Source: Pseudonocardiales bacterium (lineage in GTDB: Bacteria; Actinomycetota; Actinomycetes; Mycobacteriales; Jatrophihabitantaceae). From it: DNA of 6,079 bases. The translations under genes were made by a program, and so were the position numbers. Positions within the stretch are counted from its first letter, which is position 1. Each line of letters opens with the position of its first letter. The notes below the pieces were generated by a model. That model had not been told where the DNA came from. It did no database searches and saw nothing but the letters and a program-made list of their open reading frames with translations. Positions 1-6,079 of this stretch are shown piece after piece. The stretch spans positions 1-6,079 of the forward strand of contig JAODNL010000109.1 in the NCBI GenBank assembly GCA_025465405.1. The letters are read 5' to 3'.

Positions 1-152
1 GGGCGATGTCCAAGGACGCCACCGCCCGCCCACCGAGCGCGGCCTGGCTGGCCACCGAGCTCTCGCGTATCGCGGCGCGGCACGACTGGCCGCGCACCCG
101 GCTGCTCGTCGACGAGCCGGCCGAGCCGGTCGGAACGCGGTCAGCTCACTGA
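1..152 (+). CDS. C-terminal end of an unrecognised protein (5' part outside the window)
   Basis: An open frame (first full codon at base 3) runs 49 codons to a TGA at 150-152. It looks coding because nearly every codon ends in G or C, while the other two plus-strand frames give arginine- or proline-rich, less natural protein. The peptide has a probable amphipathic helix (WLATELSRIAARHDWP) followed by a short strand (RLLVDEP) and a polar tail ending GTRSAH. I do not recognise the family and give no function. An ATG at 6-8 could start a tiny protein, but a truncated longer gene is more likely. Its stop lies inside the convergent GH65 gene: the two coding regions overlap tail to tail by 12 bases, with no room for a terminator between them. 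Confidence 0.55.
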   Translation, partial: AMSKDATARPPSAAWLATELSRIAARHDWPRTRLLVDEPAEPVGTRSAH

Positions 153-2540
153 CTGATCCGGGGGTGGCTCCCCCGGATCGAGATCGGCGGCGCGCAGCGG
201 CGCGCGACCCGGCGGCTGAGCGGGGCGTGGCGTGAGCGGCTCGACGCGGCGGACCGCCCGGACCACCGGCTCACCGACGCGCAGGTAGATCCGATCGCCG
301 CAGTCGAGCACCTCGACAACCTCGACCGGCCCGTCCACGTACTCGTAGGTCACCTCATCGGGCCTTACGGACACGCGGATTCGCGCGTCGCGCCATCGCA
401 GCCGGAACGCCAGGCCATGCCAGCCCGGCGGCAGCTGAGGATGGAACGACAGCAGGCCGCCGTGATCACGCATGCCGCCGAAGCCGGCGACCAGGGCAAG
501 CCAGGTGCCGGCCAGCGAGGCGATGTGCAGGCCGTCGCGGGAGTTGTGTTCGAGATCGTGCAGGTCCATCAGCGCCGCCTCGGCGAGATAGTCCGTGGCC
601 AGTTCCAGCTGCCCGACCTCCGCGGCGATCACGGCTTGCGTGCACGCGGACAGCGAGGAGTCACGGACGGTCAGCGGCTCGTAGTACGCGAAGGCCCGTG
701 CCTTCTCCTCCAGGGTGAACTCGTCGCCGCACCAGTGCATCGCCAGTATCAGGTCGGCCTGCTTGATCACCTGCTTGCGATAGATGTCGAAGTACGGCGC
801 GTTCAGCAGCAACGGATACGCATCCTCAGCCGCGGTCCGCTCGAAGTCCCATACCTGGTGGTCGGTGAAGTCCTTGTCCTGCTTGTGCACCTGCCGCTTC
901 GCGTCGTAGTGGATCGCGACCGTCGACGCGGCGGCGCGCCACCGGGCAATCTCGTCAGCGTCCACCCGCAGGGCGCCGGCGTCGTCGGCCCACCGCTCGG
1001 CGGCATCGGCCGCCGAGTTCAGGTTCAGCTTGGCCATCAGGTTCGTGTACGCGTTGTCGTCGACGATCGCGCTGTACTCATCCGGCCCGGTGACCCCGTC
1101 GATGTGGAACGCGCCGTCTGCGCCGTCGTACCCGAGCGAGCGCCACAACCGGGCCGTGTGAATGAGCATCGGCAGCGCATAGAGCCGGTCGAACTCGGCG
1201 TCGCCCGTCCAGCGCACGTACCGCATCGCCGCGACCGCGACGTCGGCATTCACGTGGAAGGCCGCGGCGCCGGCCGGCCAGTAACCGGAGCACTCCTGGC
1301 CGCGGATCGTCCGCCATGGGAACGCCGCGCCCCGCAGTGTCAGCGTGCGCGCCCGATCGAGCGCAAGATCGAGCGTCGAGTGACGCCACTTGAGGGCGTC
1401 GGCGACCGTGTGTGGCGCGGTTGCGGTCAGCACCGGAAGCACGAAGCTTTCGGTGTCCCAGAATGCGTGCCCGTCATAACCGGGCCCGGTGAGGCCCTTC
1501 GCCGGGATCGCCCGTTGCTCCGCGCGCGTCGCGGCCTGGTAGGTGTGGAACAGGGCGAAGCGAACCGCTTGCTGCACAGCGGGATCGCCGTCGATCTCCA
1601 CATCGGCGCCCTCCCAGAACAGGGCCAGCGCCGCCTCCTGGTCGGCGACGAGCTGGTCCCATCCGGTGCGGACAGCGGCAAGCAAGGCCGCGTCCACCTG
1701 GTCGCGCAGTGCCGGCACGGAGCGCTGGCTCGACCAGCCGTAGGCGACCAACTTCGTCATCGTCAGCTTCTCGCCGGGTTGCAGCACGGTGCCGGCCGTC
1801 AGTCGCGCCCAGTCCGGATGGACGACCATTTGAGTGCCCGGATTCGAGTCGCTGTCGAAGGCGTGCTCCATCGCCGCCGCCATACACAACTGGCTCGACC
1901 GGGTGCGATGCAGCAGCCAGGCCCGCGTGCCGTGCCCGTCGTGCTCGACCGGGGCCAGCGGCGACTCCATGATCGCGGCGACTCGCGGATCGTGCGACTG
2001 GGGCGGGACGTGCTCATTGGCGACGAGTTCGGACTGCAGGACCACGCGCGCTGGACTGCCGATCGCCTCGACCTCGTAGTGGATCGCGACGATCGACCGC
2101 TGCGTCAGCGAGACCATCCTGACGGTTCGCAAGATGATTCGCTGGCCTGCGGGCGAGAGCCATTCGACCTCACGGCGCAGCAGCCCGGCGCGCAGGTCGA
2201 GCGTGCGCTCGTGATGGCGGACCTCGCCGTAGCGCAGGTCGAACGGCTCGTCGTCGACCAGCAGCCGGATCAGCTTGCCATTCGTGACGTTGAGCACCGT
2301 CTGGCCGGTCTCCGGAAAGCCGAAACCGGCCTCGGCGTAGGGCAGCGGGCGGGTCTCGAAGAAGGAGTTCAGGTAGGTGCCCGGCAGTCCGGCCGGGTCG
2401 CCCTCGTCGAGATTCCCACGCAAGCCGATGTGCCCGTTCGACAGGGCGAACAACGACTCCGACTGCGCGAGCACGTCGAGATCGAGTCCGACCTCGCGGA
2501 CCTGCCACGGCTCGACCGGGAACCTCCGATTCGGGATCAC
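141..2540 (-). CDS. Glycoside hydrolase family 65 protein, probable inverting disaccharide phosphorylase
   Basis: This 799-residue protein has the full GH65 plan: an N-terminal beta-sandwich (about 1-270), a helical linker, an (alpha/alpha)6 catalytic barrel (about 320-690) and a small C-terminal beta domain (about 690-770). Key motifs are HAFWDTESF (358-366), GVTGPDEY with the expected general acid Glu488, VIKQAD with Lys593/Gln594 that contact sugar in the family, DSSLS (627-631) and DGLHIAS with His672 near the phosphate site. Phosphorylases of this family act on maltose, trehalose, kojibiose or nigerose and release beta-glucose-1-phosphate; the substrate here cannot be read from sequence. 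No signal peptide or membrane segment is seen, so it is cytoplasmic. The start is GTG, overlapping the upstream stop as GTGA, with a GGGGGAG site five bases ahead. The last 30 residues are a proline-rich tail. From memory it resembles M. tuberculosis Rv3401. A hydrolase role is possible but less likely given the mutase partner. Confidence 0.93.
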   Translation of the reverse strand: MIPNRRFPVEPWQVREVGLDLDVLAQSESLFALSNGHIGLRGNLDEGDPAGLPGTYLNSFFETRPLPYAEAGFGFPETGQTVLNVTNGKLIRLLVDDEPFDLRYGEVRHHERTLDLRAGLLRREVEWLSPAGQRIILRTVRMVSLTQRSIVAIHYEVEAIGSPARVVLQSELVANEHVPPQSHDPRVAAIMESPLAPVEHDGHGTRAWLLHRTRSSQLCMAAAMEHAFDSDSNPGTQMVVHPDWARLTAGTVLQPGEKLTMTKLVAYGWSSQRSVPALRDQVDAALLAAVRTGWDQLVADQEAALALFWEGADVEIDGDPAVQQAVRFALFHTYQAATRAEQRAIPAKGLTGPGYDGHAFWDTESFVLPVLTATAPHTVADALKWRHSTLDLALDRARTLTLRGAAFPWRTIRGQECSGYWPAGAAAFHVNADVAVAAMRYVRWTGDAEFDRLYALPMLIHTARLWRSLGYDGADGAFHIDGVTGPDEYSAIVDDNAYTNLMAKLNLNSAADAAERWADDAGALRVDADEIARWRAAASTVAIHYDAKRQVHKQDKDFTDHQVWDFERTAAEDAYPLLLNAPYFDIYRKQVIKQADLILAMHWCGDEFTLEEKARAFAYYEPLTVRDSSLSACTQAVIAAEVGQLELATDYLAEAALMDLHDLEHNSRDGLHIASLAGTWLALVAGFGGMRDHGGLLSFHPQLPPGWHGLAFRLRWRDARIRVSVRPDEVTYEYVDGPVEVVEVLDCGDRIYLRVGEPVVRAVRRVEPLTPRPAQPPGRAPLRAADLDPGEPPPDQSVS

Positions 2541-3256
2541 AGCAACTCCCCCAGGTCGCGCACCACGATGTCGGCACCGTGCGCACGCAGCGCCGCCGCA
2601 TGGGCGTCGTCGAGCCGATTCACGCCCACGACGAAGCCGAATCCGCCGGCGCGGCCCGCCGCTACGCCGGCGGTCGCGTCCTCGAACACCGCCGCGGCTT
2701 TCGGTTCGGTATCCAGCAACGCGGCGCCGGCCAGGAACGAATCCGGCGCTGGTTTGCCGCGCAGCTTCTGGGCAATCAGCGTGTTGCCGTCGACGCGGGC
2801 TTCCACGAGCTCCTCCAGCCCGGTGACGTGCAGGACGTCCGCGGTGTTGGCGCTCGACGAGACCACTGCCCGCCGTAGCCCGGCGTCGCGCGCCGCCTCG
2901 AGGTAGCGCCGAGAGCCCTCGTACACCTGCACACCGTCCTCATGTATCCGCTGCAACAGCAGTCCGTTCTTTCGGTTGCCAACCCCGTACACCGTCTCGC
3001 GGTCGGGCGGATCGTCGACATCACCCTCGGGCAACGTGATTGCGCGAGACGCGAGGAAATCGCGGACACCGTCGGCGCGCGGCTTGCCGTCGACGTACTC
3101 GTCGTAGTCCTGCTCGGTGAACTCGGGCTGGTCCCGCCGGGCGAGCAACTCGTCGAAGGTCTGCTTCCAGGCGCGCCGGTGTACCGAGGCGGTATCGGTG
3201 AGGACACCGTCCAGGTCGAACAGGCACGCGGTGATTCCGTCCGGCAGGCCGAGCAT
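2537..3256 (-). CDS. Beta-phosphoglucomutase-like HAD family enzyme
   Basis: This HAD-superfamily protein has a helical cap inserted after motif I. From the ATG start (239 residues) motif I is DLDGVLTD with nucleophile Asp14 and acid/base Asp16. The serine motif II is VVSSSAN (about 131-137), motif III is the Lys168 of GKPAPDSF, and motif IV is FEDA with Glu192/Asp193. The cap carries DGKPRADGV and GNRKN, which match the substrate-contacting cap motifs of beta-phosphoglucomutase. The predicted reaction is beta-glucose-1-phosphate to glucose-6-phosphate, exactly what a GH65 phosphorylase product needs, and the GH65 gene follows with a 4-base overlap. It strongly resembles M. tuberculosis Rv3400 as I recall it. 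A GTG at 3286 would add ten residues (MSGGEGQTDD). I prefer ATG 3256 because a GAGGGG site precedes it and DLDGVLTD then sits near the N-terminus. A plain sugar phosphatase is the main alternative. Confidence 0.9.
   Translation of the reverse strand: MLGLPDGITACLFDLDGVLTDTASVHRRAWKQTFDELLARRDQPEFTEQDYDEYVDGKPRADGVRDFLASRAITLPEGDVDDPPDRETVYGVGNRKNGLLLQRIHEDGVQVYEGSRRYLEAARDAGLRRAVVSSSANTADVLHVTGLEELVEARVDGNTLIAQKLRGKPAPDSFLAGAALLDTEPKAAAVFEDATAGVAAGRAGGFGFVVGVNRLDDAHAAALRAHGADIVVRDLGELL
2546..2552 (-). promoter_or_regulatory. Ribosome binding site of the GH65 gene
   Basis: On the minus strand GGGGGAG lies five bases before the GTG start at 2540, inside the last codons of the HAD gene (the GGG GAG codons for Gly-Glu near its C-terminus). 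Together with the GTGA overlap this supports GTG as the true start and suggests translational coupling of the two genes. Confidence 0.6.
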
Positions 3257-3268
3257 GTCGTCAGTCTG

Positions 3269-3274
3269 CCCCTC
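3269..3274 (-). promoter_or_regulatory. Probable ribosome binding site of the HAD gene
   Basis: GAGGGG on the minus strand ends 12 bases before ATG 3256. The spacing is longer than usual. No comparable purine-rich site precedes the alternative GTG at 3286, so this weakly favours the ATG start. Confidence 0.4.
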
Positions 3275-3295
3275 GCCGCCGCTCACCGGCGCGGT

Positions 3296-3301
3296 GACGT
3301 A
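3296..3301 (-). promoter_or_regulatory. Possible -10 box for the HAD-GH65 operon
   Basis: TACGTC on the minus strand fits the TANNNT pattern except for the last base. It would place transcription start near 3289, giving about a 30-base leader before ATG 3256 or a nearly leaderless message for GTG 3286. No -35 box is evident. It shares two bases with the opposite-strand -10 box at 3300-3305. Confidence 0.2.
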
Positions 3302-3305
3302 GGTT
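3300..3305 (+). promoter_or_regulatory. -10 box giving a leaderless thioesterase mRNA
   Basis: TAGGTT matches the actinobacterial TANNNT -10 pattern. Exactly six bases separate it from the GTG at 3312, so the predicted +1 is the G of the start codon. No Shine-Dalgarno sequence precedes this GTG, which fits leaderless translation, common in actinobacteria. I see no -35 hexamer. Confidence 0.5.
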
Positions 3306-3311
3306 CAGAGC

Positions 3312-3719
3312 GTGCCAGACCAATCCGGTCCGACCGGCCTCGACGCGGTGCTCGGCTTCGAGTACTCCGAGGTCAGCAGCGACCGCGTCGTCGTGACGTG
3401 GAAGGTCTCGCCGGACCATCTGCAGCCGCAGGGCATCGTCCACGGCGGCGTCTACTGCTCAGTCGTCGAGTCCGCCGCGAGCATCGGCGCGGCCCTCTGG
3501 TTCGGCGGCCGCGGCACGGTCGTCGGTGTCGCCAACCAGACCGACTTCCTGCGCGCCGTGGGCGACGGCCGACTCACGGCCACGGCGACACCGCTGCATC
3601 GCGGCCGCAGCCAGCAGCTGTGGCTGGTCGAGATCATCGACGATCAGCAAAGGCTCGTCGCGCGCGGTCAGGTCCGGCTGCAGAACCTGGCCGGCCCGGC
3701 GGCGAAAGCCTCGAACTAG
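3312..3719 (+). CDS. PaaI-type hotdog-fold acyl-CoA thioesterase
   Basis: This 135-residue single-hotdog protein has the usual length of the PaaI / 4-hydroxybenzoyl-CoA thioesterase group. The signature is QGIVHGGVYCSVVESAAS: His44-Gly45-Gly46 begins the central hotdog helix, and Glu53 occupies the position of the catalytic acid (Asp in E. coli PaaI, Glu in Arthrobacter-type enzymes). A buried strand (GVANQTDFLRAV, about 72-83) and the last strands (QQLWLVEII, LVARGQVRLQ) complete the fold. Such proteins work as dimers or tetramers in the cytoplasm and hydrolyse aryl- or acyl-CoA; the substrate here is unknown, and no phenylacetate or benzoate genes are nearby. The GTG start is chosen because the -10 box falls precisely upstream. 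It is divergent from the HAD-GH65 operon and lies 59 bases before citrate synthase on the same strand, with no terminator between, so read-through into that gene is plausible. Confidence 0.88.
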   Translation: MPDQSGPTGLDAVLGFEYSEVSSDRVVVTWKVSPDHLQPQGIVHGGVYCSVVESAASIGAALWFGGRGTVVGVANQTDFLRAVGDGRLTATATPLHRGRSQQLWLVEIIDDQQRLVARGQVRLQNLAGPAAKASN

Positions 3720-3762
3720 ACAGGCCGAGAGGCGCACAGTGAGGTGCGAGGGATCGCGCCCG

Positions 3763-3769
3763 AGAGGAG
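3763..3769 (+). promoter_or_regulatory. Ribosome binding site of citrate synthase
   Basis: AGAGGAG, with its AGGAG core ending nine bases before ATG 3779, is the best Shine-Dalgarno match in the window and fixes the gltA start. The 59-base gap before the gene shows no TANNNT box at a useful distance. A gltA promoter would have to lie within the thioesterase gene, or the two genes share a transcript. Confidence 0.7.
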
Positions 3770-3778
3770 ACACCGTCC

Positions 3779-5074
<1,296 letters not shown>

Positions 5075-5103
5075 TCGAACGCCAGGGTGGCGCGGTTGCG
5101 TAC

Positions 5104-5139
5104 CGACCGCGAACCGCGGAACCGCGGGAGATTCGGTCG
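5104..5139. other. Nested hairpin downstream of gltA
   Basis: CGACCG (5104-5109) pairs with CGGTCG (5134-5139). Between them CCGCG (5114-5118) and CGCGG (5123-5127) form an inner hairpin with a four-base loop. The inner arms also arise from a tandem GAACCGCG duplication (5111-5126). It could slow exonucleases or act as a weak first terminator; no U-tract follows. In such GC-rich DNA it may be chance. Confidence 0.3.
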
Positions 5140-5170
5140 CGGGCATCTCTGCGGGCATCTCTGCGGGCAT
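5139..5170. repeat. 12-base tandem repeat, about 2.7 copies
   Basis: GCGGGCATCTCT occurs at 5139-5150 and 5151-5162, followed by eight bases (GCGGGCAT) of a third copy at 5163-5170. The copies are perfect. They sit between the gltA stop and the terminator hairpin in non-coding DNA. The most likely origin is replication slippage; no function is evident. Confidence 0.85.
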
Positions 5171-5171
5171 A

Positions 5172-5217
5172 GGGAAGGGGCGGCGGCACGGGAGGGATGT
5201 GCCGCTCGCCCCTTCTC
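5172..5217 (+). terminator. Strong hairpin terminator after gltA
   Basis: The left arm AAGGGGCGGCGGCAC (5175-5189) pairs with GTGCCGCTCGCCCCTT (5199-5214) with one bulged base. The stem extends three pairs further (5172-5174 with 5215-5217, one a G-U pair), around a nine-base loop. There is no U-run downstream, as is common for actinobacterial terminators. It closes the thioesterase-gltA transcription unit 98 bases after the gltA stop and insulates the next gene. Confidence 0.75.
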
Positions 5218-5244
5218 CATGAAGTGTATGCCATCTCTTTCATG
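5218..5244. promoter_or_regulatory. Short inverted repeat, possible operator
   Basis: CATGAA (5218-5223) and TTCATG (5239-5244) are inverted with a 15-base spacer. The right half covers the expected -35 area of the downstream -10 box at 5256-5261, where a repressor could act. The arms are only six bases, so chance is a real possibility. Confidence 0.2.
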
Positions 5245-5255
5245 ATCGGTGCAAC

Positions 5256-5261
5256 TACGTT
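5256..5261 (+). promoter_or_regulatory. -10 box for the TesB-like gene
   Basis: TACGTT matches TANNNT. It ends eight bases before the GTG at 5270, so predicted transcription begins at or within two bases of that codon. This supports a leaderless message and a start at 5270 rather than the GTG at 5249, which would lie upstream of the promoter. Confidence 0.4.
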
Positions 5262-5269
5262 GGGTCCTC

Positions 5270-6061
5270 GTGGACAACGCTTACTTTCACGTCGTGGACG
5301 AGAATCCGGCCGCGGGGAGCTACCAGGCCGACCCCGCCACCGGTGGTCCGTGGGACCCCCGGTTGCAGCACGGTGGCCCGCCCGGTGCGCTCCTCGTCCA
5401 TGCCGCGGAGCGCCTGGCCGCGGCCGAAACCGGCCGCGACGATCTGGTCGCGTTACGCCTGGCCGCGGAGTTCGTCGGGCCGGTTCCGGTGGCCGAGATC
5501 GCGACCACGGCGCGGATCGTGCGGGCCGCTCGGGCCGCCGTCCTTGTCGACGTGGTCCTGTCAGCCGCCGGCCGAGACTGTCTACAGGCCCGGATCTGGC
5601 TGGTCCGCGATGCCGACACGACGGCGATCGCGGCGGCCCCGGTTGGACCGGCGGCCCGGCCCACCGGCCGCCCGGGCCTCGGCTTCGCCTTCCCCTACGG
5701 CGACAGCATGGAGTGGGTGGGCGTGCACGGCGGGCTGTCGCAGCCCGGTCCGGCCGCGGTGTGGGCTCGACCCGGGCGCCCGCTGCTCGCCGGCTGGGCC
5801 CTGTCCGGCCTGCAGCGCGCCGCGCTCGTCGGCGACTCGGCCAGCGGCGTCTCGTCCGAGCTGGACTGGTCGCAGTGGTCGTTCCTCAACATCGACCTGG
5901 ACGTGCACCTGATCCGCCCGGTCCGCGGCGAGTGGCTCCTGCTCGACGCGCTCACCCAACTAGGCCCGGCCGGCTCGGCTCTCGCTCGCTCGACCCTGTC
6001 CGACGGGCACGGGCCGGTCGGAAGCACGGCCCAGACGTTGATCCTCGAACGCCGGCGCTGA
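5270..6061 (+). CDS. TesB-like double-hotdog thioesterase family protein
   Basis: This protein of 263 residues has two hotdog units. The first has GPWDPRLQHGGPPGALL (about 26-42, His34-Gly35-Gly36), the common N-terminal pattern of actinobacterial TesB-like proteins; the second covers about 175-263. Aligned by eye to E. coli TesB (Asp204, Thr228, Gln278), Asp189 of GDSASG and Gln255 of STAQTLIL match, while the threonine position is Asn207 in LNIDLDVHLIRP. It probably hydrolyses acyl-CoA esters in the cytoplasm; chain length and substrate are unknown. A GTG at 5249 would add seven residues (MQLRWVL), but it lies upstream of the likely -10 box and relatives usually begin close to the DNAYFH-like segment, so I chose GTG 5270. 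The gene stands alone behind a terminator. The ending ERRR and TGA are complete; the 18 bases beyond show nothing. Confidence 0.82.
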   Translation: MDNAYFHVVDENPAAGSYQADPATGGPWDPRLQHGGPPGALLVHAAERLAAAETGRDDLVALRLAAEFVGPVPVAEIATTARIVRAARAAVLVDVVLSAAGRDCLQARIWLVRDADTTAIAAAPVGPAARPTGRPGLGFAFPYGDSMEWVGVHGGLSQPGPAAVWARPGRPLLAGWALSGLQRAALVGDSASGVSSELDWSQWSFLNIDLDVHLIRPVRGEWLLLDALTQLGPAGSALARSTLSDGHGPVGSTAQTLILERRR

Positions 6062-6079
6062 CGGTCGTCGACGGGCCGA

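Noticed and set aside
417..2906. An 829-codon open frame on the plus strand, opposite the GH65 and HAD genes
   Set aside because: It lies antisense to two genes with clear catalytic motifs. Its protein is rich in Arg, Val, Gln and Gly without any domain, as expected from the complement of high-GC codons.
3284..3286. GTG at 3286 as start of the HAD gene
   Set aside because: No Shine-Dalgarno sequence precedes it, and it adds a polar segment before the catalytic core. ATG 3256 has a GAGGGG upstream. It is not excluded, since a nearly leaderless message is possible.
5139..5170. CRISPR-like array
   Set aside because: The repeat units are 12 bases, directly abutting, with no spacers.
5249..5251. 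GTG at 5249 as start of the TesB-like protein
   Set aside because: It lies upstream of the TANNNT box that seems to drive the gene and has no ribosome binding site; GTG 5270 fits the promoter spacing.

Overview
The window looks like ordinary chromosomal DNA from a high-GC actinobacterium. Codons almost always end in G or C, GTG starts are common, two genes look leaderless with TANNNT -10 boxes, and the closest relatives I can recall for the two largest genes are mycobacterial (Rv3401/Rv3400-like pair and GltA2-like citrate synthase). I cannot name a genus. I see no transposase, phage gene, tRNA, rRNA or CRISPR array.

Layout. Bases 1-152 hold the last 49 codons of an unrecognised plus-strand gene, whose stop overlaps the end of the next gene. 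On the minus strand, a two-gene operon (3256 down to 141) encodes a beta-phosphoglucomutase-like HAD enzyme, then a GH65 inverting disaccharide phosphorylase. The two are joined by a GTGA stop/start overlap. A short divergent promoter region (about 3257-3311) separates this operon from three plus-strand genes. These are a single-hotdog PaaI-type thioesterase (3312-3719), a type II citrate synthase (3779-5074) and, after a 195-base intergenic region, a TesB-like double-hotdog thioesterase (5270-6061). That intergenic region carries a small nested hairpin, a 12-base tandem repeat, a strong hairpin terminator, a weak inverted repeat and a -10 box. The last 18 bases hold nothing I can identify.

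How the genes work together. The minus-strand pair forms a coherent catabolic route. The GH65 enzyme would split an alpha-linked glucose disaccharide with phosphate, giving glucose and beta-glucose-1-phosphate, and the HAD mutase would convert the latter to glucose-6-phosphate. The plus-strand group concerns CoA thioesters: citrate synthase consumes acetyl-CoA at the TCA entry, and the two hotdog proteins probably hydrolyse unidentified acyl-CoAs. The link between citrate synthase and the thioesterases rests on adjacency alone. I found no clear sign of a wholly new system. The points most worth checking are the phosphorylase substrate, the overlapping divergent promoters and the leaderless starts.
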